DNA of 64,000 bases. Origin: Dyella sp. A6 (GTDB taxonomy: Bacteria > Pseudomonadota > Gammaproteobacteria > Xanthomonadales > Rhodanobacteraceae). The notes below the pieces were generated by a model. That model saw nothing but the letters and a program-made list of their open reading frames with translations. It searched no databases and was not told where the DNA came from. The stretch lies in NCBI RefSeq assembly GCF_036320485.1, contig NZ_CP132911.1, positions 1,488,001 to 1,552,000 on the forward strand, in the 5' to 3' direction. Position 1 is the first letter of the stretch; each line of letters opens with the position of its first letter. The translations under genes and the position numbers were made by a program. Shown here one piece after another: positions 53,749 to 62,602 of the stretch.

Positions 53749-54218
53749 GTTCTTCCCCGCAAGAGTTGGGAGTGAATCGATGTTGGCGCGAAGACAGGGA
53801 AGTGAAATGCCCACACTTCGCTCGCCATGGTTAAAGCACACGGCGTGCCATCATTTCAACCAATTGATATTAAAGAAAAGATTTCCATTTTTTGCTCGCG
53901 CGAATGTGCTCTTTTGTAAGAAATATCGACACTTGTCCATCGCACGCTGCTGAGCTCATGTGCATGCGCTGATCGGAAATAGGCTGCCGGAGACTTGTAA
54001 CCCTGGATGCGTCCTCGAGGGCTGTGGCATCAAGCAAGCGAGAGGTTGCGCAGTGTCGCCCGCGCACGTCGCACCAAGTCATCGCCGAGGCGCATGACAG
54101 GCAACACAGGGATTCCGTCGGTGTAAGGAGCCTCGACACTCATCGATGGCCGCACGCGTCTTGCCATGTCTTGCCGGCGACAAGGGCGCCCGAGCCAGCC
54201 CTGCATGTGGCCTTGATG
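53749..54218. other. 470-bp regulatory gap upstream of the PEP-CTERM gene
   Basis: No gene seen. It holds the sigma54 promoter at 53835 and, beyond it (53851-53950), a relatively AT-rich stretch suited to enhancer binding by PrsR and DNA bending. I see no clear inverted repeat that I could name as the PrsR site. No terminator with a T tract is visible behind the nitroreductase gene. Confidence 0.5.
53835..53850 (-). promoter_or_regulatory. Sigma54 (-24/-12) promoter of the PEP-CTERM gene
   Basis: On the minus strand TGGCACGCCGTGTGCT: a perfect TGGCACG -24 element, 4 bases, then GTGCT, with GG and GC exactly 10 bases apart. It differs from the consensus TGGCACG-N4-TTGCW at one position. The predicted 5' leader is about 75 bases. 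It fits control by PrsR, encoded nearby. Confidence 0.85.
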
Positions 54219-55274
54219 CTACGGCGCAGTGTCGAAACTTGCGGGCGCCCGTCGACCGCTCCGGTGCTGCGGGGCCGAGCGCGCATAGCCCAGTCGCAGG
54301 AATACGAGTCCATGTCCGGGGCCGCAGAGCTTGTCCAGGTCGACTCGCAGTTGCGAGCATGTCTGAAGAAAGGCTGGTTCGACCGGAACGAATCCCAAGC
54401 TGAGTACGCCGGGTGCGGCGTACGGCTGAACTGACAAGCCGGCCACAGTGGCTTCGAGCCAGACGCGTTGCAGGGCGCGGCCGCATGCCAGCACATCCTG
54501 CCGCTCATCGGATGGCATCACACACACGCACAGGCCTGGCGACAACCTGATGGGCAGGTAGGCCGAACGCCAACCGAGCAGGGTGGCGGTGCCCAGATGA
54601 TTGAACGCGCGCATTACGGCGGGGTGGCGTAGTGCCTGGAATATCGGTCGCATTGGCGGCTCCACCGCCAGCGTTGCAGGGGCCAGGCCTTCTTCGCAGG
54701 TGTTACGCCAGCCTGTCGAGAAGCGGACACTCGAGAACAGTTCGGCGTGCAGCTTCGGACTTTTGAAACGCAGCGTTTCAGCTGTCCGGATGATCCGTAA
54801 TGCGAGTTTTCGCTCGTATGGTGAAGTCGGCCAGTAGAGTCGTTGCCCCGGAATTTGCCGGGCCTGTGCTGCAAGGCGTTCTCGTGTGTTCGCATCGATC
54901 GGACCCCGCCACGGGAATCTCCGGTCGGTGTGACGTTGCTCGATGGCGGTGGCCAATGGCTCGGACCGAGCTGGCACGAGAGCCGGGTGCCAATGGATGT
55001 GGGCAACCCATTGTGGGTCGTCCTGGTGCGGAAAGGTCGCCACGTCTGCGTCGAATCCGAGTGATCGGGCATGGATGATCATGTTTTCCATGCACGCGCC
55101 AGCGGCCAGGTCGCTCAATACATGACGTGTGTCGGATACGCTTCCGCTGCGGTCTGCATCGATGTGAATGTCCAGATCATCGCCGGACCATGCAAATCGC
55201 CATGGCTGGGAATTGTCAGCCGATGGTGCGGCAATACCGGCTCGAAGAATGCTTGCTCTGGCTTCCAGGTCCAT
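54219..55274 (-). CDS. Nitroreductase-family (Acg-like) protein
   Basis: A 351-residue protein of the FMN nitroreductase superfamily, long Acg/Rv3131-like branch. The flavin-site start APSADNSQPWRF (about residues 15-26) is clear, ACMENMIIHARSLGFDADV follows, and EQRHTDRRFPWRGP is the second conserved Arg region. C-terminal half-domain: QRVWLEATVAGLSVQPYA. Acg-like proteins may bind flavin without normal turnover. It heads a leftward trio with the PEP-CTERM and ThiF-like genes. Its C-terminal about 15 residues are unconserved. Confidence 0.85.
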   Translation of the reverse strand: MDLEARASILRAGIAAPSADNSQPWRFAWSGDDLDIHIDADRSGSVSDTRHVLSDLAAGACMENMIIHARSLGFDADVATFPHQDDPQWVAHIHWHPALVPARSEPLATAIEQRHTDRRFPWRGPIDANTRERLAAQARQIPGQRLYWPTSPYERKLALRIIRTAETLRFKSPKLHAELFSSVRFSTGWRNTCEEGLAPATLAVEPPMRPIFQALRHPAVMRAFNHLGTATLLGWRSAYLPIRLSPGLCVCVMPSDERQDVLACGRALQRVWLEATVAGLSVQPYAAPGVLSLGFVPVEPAFLQTCSQLRVDLDKLCGPGHGLVFLRLGYARSAPQHRSGRRAPASFDTAP

Positions 55275-55625
55275 GGTCGGCGATTACCCGTGTGTTGAGC
55301 CTGACGGGGCTCAAGCTACCGAAGATCGGTTGCTAAGACCAACACATTCTCTGCTGGTCGGATTCACGCAATCTTCGGAGGAGGGCGACAGCCAGTCCCA
55401 GGAGTCGGTTCTACTGGCAGCCCGACTCGACAGGATGGAAGACTGTACTGATGGGCGCATGCGATGATGCAGCGCAGCCGATGCTTACGCTGGACATGCT
55501 TCAGTGCCGGATGTCCGGTGTGGTTGATGAGTGCCCAGCCAGTCTGATTCGACCTTGATCGACCGGGCTGCCGTGTACGGCCATACCTGATCTGCAGTCA
55601 TTTCCATCGGAAAGGGAGTTTGTTC
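55275..55625. other. 351-bp divergent gap between the nitroreductase gene and galE
   Basis: No gene seen. A GAGCC-TGACG-GGGCTC type hairpin lies at about 55296-55312. Promoters for both genes must be here; I find no convincing sigma54 element in either direction and no strong sigma70 pair. Confidence 0.4.
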
Positions 55626-56636
55626 ATGCGAGTTCTGGTGACAGGTGGCGCCGGCTATATCGGGTCACATACTTGCGTGGCTCTGTGCGAGCACGATTTC
55701 GAGCCGATTGTGTTCGATAATTTCTGCAACAGCTCTCCTGAGGCAGTGCGACGGGTCGAGTCCATCGTTGGGCGTCGTATACCGGTCATCGAAGGCGACA
55801 TGCGTGACCGCGAGGCGCTTCTGGACGTCTTGGAACGCCATGCCATCGAGGCAGTGGTGCACTTCGCGGCGCTGAAAGCGGTCGGCGAGAGCCTCTCCTG
55901 CCCGCTGGAGTATTTCGACAACAACATCACCGGCACGATTACGCTACTCCAGGCGATGCAGGCCAAGGCGGTACATCGCCTCGTGTTCAGTTCATCGGCG
56001 ACGGTTTACGGCGGGGCCGAGACGATTCCCGCCACCGAGGATTCCCCGTTGTCGGTGACCAATCCCTACGGCCGCACGAAGCTGGTCATGGAGCAACTGA
56101 TCGCCGACGTGTGCGCTGCGGATGCAGGTTTCGCCGCCATGATCCTGCGCTATTTCAACCCGGTCGGTGCGCATCCCAGTGGCCAGATGGGCGAAGACCC
56201 CAAGGGCATACCGAACAACCTGATGCCGTACATCGCCCAGGTGGCGGTGGGGCGACGGGACAAGCTCAGAATCTTTGGCAACGATTGGCCGACACCTGAC
56301 GGCACCGGTATCCGGGACTTCATCCACGTGATGGATCTTGCCCATGCGCATGTGGCGGCATTGCGCGGTCTGCCAAGGCAGGCGGGAGCAACCATGCTCA
56401 ATATCGGCACGGGCAAAGGTACCTCGGTGCTGGAGCTGGTCCGCGCCTTCGAGATGGCGTCCGGCCGGAACGTTCCATTTGAATTTGTCGGTCGCCGGCC
56501 GGGGGATATTGCGGAGCTCTGGGCGGACCCGTCGCTGGCGCAAGAGGTACTCGGCTGGCGCGCCGAATACGACATCGAGCGCATGTGCGAAGACACCTGG
56601 CGCTGGCAGTCCGCGTACCCCGATGGCTACGCCTGA
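55626..56636 (+). CDS. galE: UDP-glucose 4-epimerase
   Basis: A 336-residue short-chain dehydrogenase-type enzyme interconverting UDP-glucose and UDP-galactose (some members also the N-acetyl forms). The NAD motif VTGGAGYIGSHTC is at residues 6-18, and the active-site Tyr/Lys are in NPYGRTK with FSSSATVYG before it. RYFNPVGAHPSGQMGEDP is diagnostic of GalE. The ATG at 55626 has GGGAG 7 bases upstream; TTG at 55620 is less likely. It supplies galactose units to the EPS. Confidence 0.95.
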   Translation: MRVLVTGGAGYIGSHTCVALCEHDFEPIVFDNFCNSSPEAVRRVESIVGRRIPVIEGDMRDREALLDVLERHAIEAVVHFAALKAVGESLSCPLEYFDNNITGTITLLQAMQAKAVHRLVFSSSATVYGGAETIPATEDSPLSVTNPYGRTKLVMEQLIADVCAADAGFAAMILRYFNPVGAHPSGQMGEDPKGIPNNLMPYIAQVAVGRRDKLRIFGNDWPTPDGTGIRDFIHVMDLAHAHVAALRGLPRQAGATMLNIGTGKGTSVLELVRAFEMASGRNVPFEFVGRRPGDIAELWADPSLAQEVLGWRAEYDIERMCEDTWRWQSAYPDGYA

Positions 56637-56996
56637 TCGCTCCAGCGCGACCGTCTTGCGCTATGTCCCGTTGTCAGTGGTGCTGGTGCCGATCACGAAC
56701 CGATGATGATCAGCGGCCAGGACGAGTGAATTCATGCTTTCGCATTCCGATTACGTCGAGGCGCCATGGAACGGTCGTGTCATGAAACCGACGATTGTGT
56801 GAGAATCCACGAGCCCCGGCCTGGCGCCTGGTGGCGAAGGGGGAACCCGAGGGCGGACTGCGTCGACCACTCCAGGCCGACCACGTCAGGCTAAGAAGGA
56901 TGTGCATGGATTTGCGGTGCCAAGCGTCTCCTTGACTGCCGGATCGTTGCCGCGCATCCCGTTCCATCCACGTATCGACCCAACCAGGATGTCTGT
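56637..56996. other. 360-bp gap between galE and the UDP-sugar dehydrogenase gene
   Basis: No gene seen. The DNA has several near-misses to sigma54 promoters (GG and GC separated by 9 instead of 10 bases) but none with correct spacing. An AGGA box before 56997 belongs to the next gene. Confidence 0.4.
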
Positions 56997-58274
56997 ATGC
57001 GGAATGTGGAAAGCAGCAAGATCGCCATCGTCGGGCTTGGCTATGTCGGTTTGCCGTTGGCGGTGGAATATGGCAAGCGCTATCCCACCATGGGATACGA
57101 CATCAACGCCCAGCGAATCGCACGACTCAAGGATGGCCACGACGACACGCTCGAGGTTTCCAGCGAGGAACTGGCTTCATCGGGGAGCTTGGGGTTTACC
57201 GCACGCCTTGAGGACATTGCCGACTGCAATGTCTACATCGTGACAGTCCCGACACCGATCGATCGGGCCAAGCGTCCGGACCTTTCTCCCTTGGTCGGTG
57301 CCGCGGAGATGATCGGCAAAGTGTTGAGTCCGGGTGATGTCGTGGTCTTCGAGTCGACGGTTTACCCGGGGTGCACGGAAGAAGTCTGCGTGCCCATCCT
57401 GGAACGTGGCTCGGGGCTGGTGTTCAACCAGGATTTCTATGTTGGCTACAGTCCCGAGCGGATCAATCCCGGCGACAAGCAGCACCGGGTCACCAACATT
57501 CTCAAGGTCACCTCCGGATCCACGCCCGAGGCGGCGGCTTTCGTCGATCGCCTGTACGGATCGATCATCACCGCCGGCACCCATCCTGCAAGCTCGTTGA
57601 AAGTGGCGGAGGCGGCCAAGGTCATTGAAAACACGCAGCGCGACCTGAACATCGCCCTGATCAACGATCTGGCCATCCTGTTCAACAAGCTCGGTGTCGA
57701 CACGCTGGAGGTTTTGGAAGCCGCTGGCACCAAATGGAACTTCCTGCCGTTCCGTCCTGGTCTGGTCGGCGGCCACTGCATCAGTGTCGACCCGTACTAT
57801 CTGACCTACAAGGCTCAGCAGGTGGGTCATCATCCGGACGTGATCCTTGCCGGTCGTCGGACCAACGACAACATGGGGCCCTACATCGCCAGTGAAGTCA
57901 TCCGGCTGATGGTGTGCAAGGGCATCAATCCTGTCCATGCGCGTGTACTGATGATGGGGCTGACTTTCAAGGAGAACTGCCCGGACCTGCGCAATACGCG
58001 TGTCGTTGATATCGTGCAGGCGCTGAAGTCCTATGGCATCCAGGTCGATGTCCACGATCCCTGGGTGGATACGGCCGAGGCAAAGCATGAATACGGCATG
58101 GACCTGATCGCCGAGCCTGGCGAGAGTACCTACGATGCAGTTGTCCTGGCCGTGGGGCATCGCCAGTTTGCCGACCTGGGTGGTGAGGGTATCCGGCGCC
58201 TGGGCAAGCCGGTGTCGGTGCTCTACGACGTCAAGTACGTGTTGCCCAGGGATGCGGTCGACGGCCGTCTGTGA
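56997..58274 (+). CDS. tviB: UDP-N-acetylhexosamine 6-dehydrogenase (TviB/WbpO type)
   Basis: A 425-residue NAD-dependent UDP-sugar dehydrogenase making a UDP-N-acetylhexosaminuronate (GalNAcA or GlcNAcA). It has the N-terminal Rossmann motif IVGLGYVGLPLAVEYGKRY, then FNQDFYVGYSPERINPGD, the catalytic Cys in RPGLVGGHCISVDPYYL (about residue 261) and the C-terminal LTFKENCPDLRNTRV. The YVGYSPERINPGD and KWNFLPFRPG stretches favour the TviB/WbpO branch over UDP-glucose dehydrogenase. It is followed after 17 bases by a uronate epimerase gene. Confidence 0.9.
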   Translation: MRNVESSKIAIVGLGYVGLPLAVEYGKRYPTMGYDINAQRIARLKDGHDDTLEVSSEELASSGSLGFTARLEDIADCNVYIVTVPTPIDRAKRPDLSPLVGAAEMIGKVLSPGDVVVFESTVYPGCTEEVCVPILERGSGLVFNQDFYVGYSPERINPGDKQHRVTNILKVTSGSTPEAAAFVDRLYGSIITAGTHPASSLKVAEAAKVIENTQRDLNIALINDLAILFNKLGVDTLEVLEAAGTKWNFLPFRPGLVGGHCISVDPYYLTYKAQQVGHHPDVILAGRRTNDNMGPYIASEVIRLMVCKGINPVHARVLMMGLTFKENCPDLRNTRVVDIVQALKSYGIQVDVHDPWVDTAEAKHEYGMDLIAEPGESTYDAVVLAVGHRQFADLGGEGIRRLGKPVSVLYDVKYVLPRDAVDGRL

Positions 58275-58291
58275 AGCAGGAATAGTCGGAT

Positions 58292-59302
58292 ATGAAAGTT
58301 CTGGTTACCGGAAGCGCGGGTTTCATCGGGTCGGGTGTCGTGCATGCGCTGCTTGAGCGCGGCGATGAAGTGATCGGCCTCGACAATCTCAACGATTACT
58401 ACGACGTCGAGCTGAAGAAAGCGCGCCTGGCACGATTCGCCGATGATCCGCGGTACGTGCACGTTCATGCGAACTTGGAAGATCGTCGTGCCATGGAGGC
58501 CTTGTTTGCGGAGCACGTGCCGCAGCGTGTTGTCCACCTGGCAGCGCAGGCCGGGGTCCGCTATGCCGCCGAAAACCCGCACGCGTACGTGGACAGCAAT
58601 GTCACGGGATTCCTTCATGTGCTGGAGGGCTGCCGGCATCACGCAGTGGAACATCTGGTCTTCGCGTCCACCAGTTCCGTCTACGGTGCCGATACGGCGA
58701 TGCCATTTTCCGAGCATCAATCCACCGAGCACCCGTTGACGCTCTACGCCGCGACCAAGAAAGCCAATGAGCAGATGGCGCATTGCTATGCCCACCTCTA
58801 CGGCATCCCGAGCACGGGCTTGCGCTTCTTTACGGTGTACGGCCCCTGGGGGCGTCCGGACATGGCCTTGTTCCTGTTCACCCGGGCGATCCTTGCCGGA
58901 GAGCCGATCAAGGTCTTCAATCACGGCAAGCACAAACGCAGCTTTACCTATGTCGACGACATTGTCGAAGGTGTGTTGCGCAGTCTCGACAGGCCGCCGG
59001 TCAAGGATCCGCAGTGGAGCGGCAGGGAGCCCGACCCGGCCAGCAGTGGCGTTGCGCCCTACCGGATCTACAACATCGGCAACGAACATCCGGTCGAGCT
59101 GTTGCGCTATATCGAGGTGCTCGAGGAGTGTCTGGGTCGAAAGGCCGAGATGCAGATGCTGCCGCTGCAGCCGGGGGATGTGCCAGACACGGAAGCGGAT
59201 GTCTCCGATCTGGTTGCGGATGTGGGCTACCGCCCACGGGTTTCAGTGGAAGAGGGTGTGGCAGCGTTCGTGAACTGGTATCGCGAGTATTACGCTGTCT
59301 GA
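58292..59302 (+). CDS. UDP-glucuronate 4-epimerase family NAD-dependent epimerase
   Basis: A 336-residue short-chain dehydrogenase. [12 protein letters not shown] is the NAD motif; [40 protein letters not shown], the catalytic YAATKKANE and [14 protein letters not shown] are characteristic of UDP-GlcA 4-epimerases (CapI/WbnF-like), which make UDP-galacturonate. With the preceding dehydrogenase it indicates an acidic EPS. The TviB/TviC pairing also leaves a UDP-GlcNAcA 4-epimerase as an alternative. Confidence 0.9.
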   Translation: MKVLVTGSAGFIGSGVVHALLERGDEVIGLDNLNDYYDVELKKARLARFADDPRYVHVHANLEDRRAMEALFAEHVPQRVVHLAAQAGVRYAAENPHAYVDSNVTGFLHVLEGCRHHAVEHLVFASTSSVYGADTAMPFSEHQSTEHPLTLYAATKKANEQMAHCYAHLYGIPSTGLRFFTVYGPWGRPDMALFLFTRAILAGEPIKVFNHGKHKRSFTYVDDIVEGVLRSLDRPPVKDPQWSGREPDPASSGVAPYRIYNIGNEHPVELLRYIEVLEECLGRKAEMQMLPLQPGDVPDTEADVSDLVADVGYRPRVSVEEGVAAFVNWYREYYAV

Positions 59303-59408
59303 AATTCTGCTACGTGGCCCATACGGGATCGCGAGAACATGGTCGAGCAGAACGTGCGCCGGTGGCGCGCGTCCTTGCGCACCGTTTCGGACTCGGGATG
59401 GTGGCTGA

Positions 59409-60287
59409 TTACGCCTCGACCAATATGGCCACGTCGTTGCTGCTCTCTGCGTTCACGGTGTCCGGATTCTTCAGCACGGGCATCAGGCTGGGCAAAAGAA
59501 GACCGTTTGTCTCGATGCGTTGCTCGATACCGTGACGATCCTTCAGAAAAGCAGCGATCCTGGAACCGTAAAGCTGCTCGGGCAGGAACCCGAAACGGCT
59601 GGAGAATGCGCTGCGCGGAACTGGATTGTCACGTGCATCTGCAAGGCCTCGCGGCAAAACGTCCTTCGCCAATCCTTCATGCAGGCGCAGGCGCAATAGA
59701 ACGACGGGATTGTCGCGAACCAGCGCATAGGTGGTCGGTGGTGCGAATTCCTCGAAACCGTAGCATCGCGTGTAGAACGCGGCGTGCCGCGGGTGCACGC
59801 CGATCATGATGTCGGTAACCCCGGTGTGCAGACCGAAGTAAATGGCCCATCGCATCATGTTGAAGAGGGCTTTCATTCCGCGGGCCGCAACTTCGCGGCG
59901 GTCTGCAAGCATGCCCACTTCGAGAAGCTGACGGCCTTGGTCGCGCAGCTGATCCAGGTAGGGGCGGTAGACACTGTCCAGTGCCAGTCCCAGAGGGTTG
60001 TCACGGAAAAGCGTCATGGTGTAGCCGACATTCGCCCCGTCCGGACCCCAGATCACGCAGGCATGCGGCCCAACGGCGGTGGGGCTGGCATGCAGTCCGT
60101 ACGGGTTGTCCGCGATCAATCCCGTTTGCGTGTAGCGTCGATAAACCAGGCTCCACGCGGACTCGACTTCCGCAAGGCTGCTCGCGCACATGCATGTGGG
60201 CAGGCCCCGACGTTGATCAGAGCTCACTGACCGCGTTGTGACGCCGGCGACGGTCTTGGTCGATGTCATTGAATATGTTGAGTTCAT
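59409..60287 (-). CDS. FeeM-type N-acyltransferase, PEP-CTERM/exosortase associated
   Basis: A 292-residue GNAT-fold protein. The core, about residues 40-220, matches N-acyl amino acid synthase (FeeM) and exosortase-associated acyltransferases: SLVYRRYTQTGLI, PLGLALDSVYRPYLDQLRDQGRQLLEVGMLA, MMRWAIYFGLHTGVTDIMIGVHPRHAAFYTRCYGFEEF. Such enzymes use acyl-ACP to acylate an amino acid or related amine. The C-terminal about 70 residues are an unassigned extension. The start at 60287 (MNSTYS) has GGAA upstream; the frame is open to 60680 but that part is poor in family features. It is convergent to the uronate epimerase. Confidence 0.82.
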   Translation of the reverse strand: MNSTYSMTSTKTVAGVTTRSVSSDQRRGLPTCMCASSLAEVESAWSLVYRRYTQTGLIADNPYGLHASPTAVGPHACVIWGPDGANVGYTMTLFRDNPLGLALDSVYRPYLDQLRDQGRQLLEVGMLADRREVAARGMKALFNMMRWAIYFGLHTGVTDIMIGVHPRHAAFYTRCYGFEEFAPPTTYALVRDNPVVLLRLRLHEGLAKDVLPRGLADARDNPVPRSAFSSRFGFLPEQLYGSRIAAFLKDRHGIEQRIETNGLLLPSLMPVLKNPDTVNAESSNDVAILVEA

Positions 60288-60663
60288 GGTTCCGTTACCG
60301 ATCCATGTTCCCTGATGTCGGCGTGGGAACTGCTTGCTTGAGCCAATTGAAGATGGGTCTTGTCCCTTTACTGTCTGATAGCAGCGAAACCGGCTATTCG
60401 GGGACGACACCAGTCGTTGGTCGCCATTGCCGCCCTGGTCCGGCCTGTCGGTGCTTGCTGCGGGTGGCAGCGAAGTAACCGGGCCCCCGGCGAAGATCCG
60501 GGATGCATGTTGGGGGACAGACTCATGGCGGTAACGAAACCTGAAGTAGTCGGGATGCTTGATCAAAATGCCAGGGCGTTGATGTAGTGAAGGCAAAGTC
60601 CTGTTTTTTTTGTTGCTTTTGTTATTGCATCCCTTCATGAGGGAATGTAGGGGAAATCTTCCT

Positions 60664-60679
60664 AGCATAACGTGAACCA
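60664..60679 (-). promoter_or_regulatory. Candidate sigma54 promoter upstream of the FeeM-type gene
   Basis: On the minus strand TGGTTCACGTTATGCT: GG and GC are spaced exactly 10 bases and TGG/TGCT match; the -24 side is weaker than at 53835. It lies about 377 bases before the chosen start codon, implying a long leader. Confidence 0.5.
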
Positions 60680-60857
60680 CGTATCAAGCCAAATATCGGG
60701 GGTGTTCGCCTGCTGCAGGCTGACAGCCTACCGGCGACGCAGTCTTGACTTGGTTAGGAGGAGTCTGAATTTTCGATAGTCGAATGGCCGCGATCGGGGA
60801 GAAGGTGTGCGGCCTTGTTGTTGTGCTTATTCGAAAGCATGACCGAAAGGGTGTGTT

Positions 60858-60873
60858 AATTAATATATTAATT
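60858..60873. repeat. 16-bp AT-only perfect palindrome upstream of the EPS operon
   Basis: AATTAATATATTAATT is a perfect palindrome in otherwise GC-rich DNA, 310 bases before the EPS operon start. It could be a regulator site or an H-NS-like silencing nucleation site. Confidence 0.5.
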
Positions 60874-61182
60874 TCAGTATCTTATATGTCTTTGCTGGCC
60901 CGTTGGCGATGCTTGTGGCGACGGATTCATCGCTCGCCAGACACGATGCGACTCGCTCTTGCGTCTTGTGTCCTTCTCATTGCACCGGCTTATCCAAGGC
61001 TTCAGTTGCCGCTCTTGCTTTCTTGTTCAGTCTTTGAAATGAGAACTGTGTCACACTAAATGTCCGTTGGTTGCGTGTAGAGGGGGTGCTCTTACGTAGG
61101 CAGGCGACAAAAGTCGCTGAATACCAGGCGTGAGAGCAGGCAGGGATGGCAGATCACCGTTAGGTACAAACAGGGGGCTGTC

Positions 61183-62583
61183 ATGTACCGGGCACTAAGG
61201 ATCAAGGCCGTGCGCTGGCAATTGTTGCTGGTGCTGGTCGACACAGGGCTCCTCATCGGGAGCGTTTATGCGGCCGAAACCCTCCGCTTCTGGGGGCGTG
61301 GCGCAATGAATGGCGAGTTCACCAGCGGCCAGTTCTGGCGTGCGGTGCTGGCGGCATGTGTTCTGAGCCTGGGTATGGCCGCGCTTGGCCTCTATCAGGT
61401 GCACATGCGCGCGGGATGGTTGGGGCAGCTCAGTCGCCTCTGCGTCGGTTTCATGCTCGGCGGTGTTTTCCTGGCTGTGCTGTATTACGCCATCCCGGTT
61501 GTCTATCTCGGGCGCGGCGTGCTCGGAATCACGCTTGTGATCGGTGCTTTCGCCATCGCCTTCTGGCGAATCATTTTCCTTGGGTTTCTCGATGCCAGTG
61601 TGTTGAAGCGACGCATCATCGTATTCGGTGCGGGTGAGCGCGCTGCACAAGTCGCGCGCAAGATGCGCCGCAAGACCGACCAGCGAGGGTTCAAGATTCT
61701 GGGGTACGTACCCATAGGCTCGGATACTGTCCACGTTCCGGAAATGCTGATACTGCATCCCGAAGAACCGCTTGCCGATTGGGTGGCGCAACAGGATGTG
61801 GATGAGATCGTTGTCGGCCCTGACGAACGTCGCGATACCCTGCCGGTGGATGCACTGATGCAGTGCAAGCTCCAGGGTGTCGAAGTGACCGAAATCTCGG
61901 ATTTCTTCGAGCGCGAAGCGGGCTCGATCAAGATGGACCTCACCAATCTCTCGTGGCTGGTCTACTCCGGTGGTTTCAAGGTTTCGCCGCTACGGTGCGC
62001 GTCCAAACGTGCCTTCGATGTAACGGTAGCCACCCTGGTCGCGTTGTTGGCATGGCCATTCATTCTATTGACTGCATTGGCCATACGGCTGGAGTCGGGG
62101 CCCGGTGCGCCTATCCTGTATCGGCAGGAGAGGGTTGGCGCAAATGGTCGGTCCTTCACACTGATCAAGTTCAGGAGCATGCGCGTCGATGCCGAGCGGG
62201 ACGGGATCGCGCAATGGGCGTCTACGCACGATAAGCGTGTGACGCGTATCGGCCATCTGATCCGTAAGACCCGCCTGGACGAGCTGCCACAGCTTTGGAA
62301 TGTGCTGTGCGGCAATATGAGCATCATAGGGCCTCGGCCTGAGCGGCCGCAGTTCGTGAAGGACTTCAATGTCCAGATTCCCTACTACCCGTTGCGGCAC
62401 TCCGTGAAACCGGGGCTGACCGGTTGGGCGCAGCTGCGCTATCCGTATGGCTCGTCTGTCCAAGATGCCGAGGAAAAGCTCAAGTTCGATCTGTTCTACG
62501 TGAAGAACCACAATCTGGTTTTCGATCTGGCGATCCTGATCCAGACGGTGGAAGTGGTGCTTTTCGGCCGCGGTGCGCGCTGA
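61183..62583 (+). CDS. XrtA/PEP-CTERM system priming glycosyltransferase (EpsB_2 type)
   Basis: A 466-residue membrane enzyme that starts the EPS repeat unit by moving a sugar phosphate to undecaprenyl phosphate. Four N-terminal helices (to about residue 140) and a CoA-binding-like domain (RRIIVFGAGERAAQVAR) precede the C-terminal bacterial sugar transferase domain: KRAFDVTVATLVALLAWP, FTLIKFRSM, KTRLDELPQLWNVLCGNMSIIGPRPERPQF, SVKPGLTGWAQL. This layout defines the XrtA-linked family. It is first gene of the EPS operon in the window, with AGGGGG before its ATG. Confidence 0.93.
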   Translation: MYRALRIKAVRWQLLLVLVDTGLLIGSVYAAETLRFWGRGAMNGEFTSGQFWRAVLAACVLSLGMAALGLYQVHMRAGWLGQLSRLCVGFMLGGVFLAVLYYAIPVVYLGRGVLGITLVIGAFAIAFWRIIFLGFLDASVLKRRIIVFGAGERAAQVARKMRRKTDQRGFKILGYVPIGSDTVHVPEMLILHPEEPLADWVAQQDVDEIVVGPDERRDTLPVDALMQCKLQGVEVTEISDFFEREAGSIKMDLTNLSWLVYSGGFKVSPLRCASKRAFDVTVATLVALLAWPFILLTALAIRLESGPGAPILYRQERVGANGRSFTLIKFRSMRVDAERDGIAQWASTHDKRVTRIGHLIRKTRLDELPQLWNVLCGNMSIIGPRPERPQFVKDFNVQIPYYPLRHSVKPGLTGWAQLRYPYGSSVQDAEEKLKFDLFYVKNHNLVFDLAILIQTVEVVLFGRGAR

Positions 62584-62602
62584 AACCAGGGAGATCAAGC
62601 CA

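Larger units (their letters stand above)
60288..61182. other. 895-bp intergenic region upstream of the EPS operon
   Basis: No convincing gene. A 91-codon frame at 60784-61059 has no recognisable feature or good ribosome site. The region is unusually AT-rich around 60845-60890, has a sigma54-like element for the leftward acyltransferase gene at 60664, and a small GCGAC/GTCGC hairpin at 61104-61117. An AGGGGG box at 61172-61177 serves the EPS glycosyltransferase. Its size suggests several promoters and binding sites. Confidence 0.5.

Noticed and set aside
60698..60714. Possible sigma54 promoter for the EPS operon (GG and GC spaced 10 bases)
   Set aside because: The -24 side reads GGGGGTG, lacks the TGGCA core, and lies about 470 bases from the start; below what I would call.
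60784..61059. A 91-codon frame upstream of the EPS operon
   Set aside because: It has no Shine-Dalgarno and no family likeness, and it includes the AT-rich palindrome; more likely regulatory DNA.
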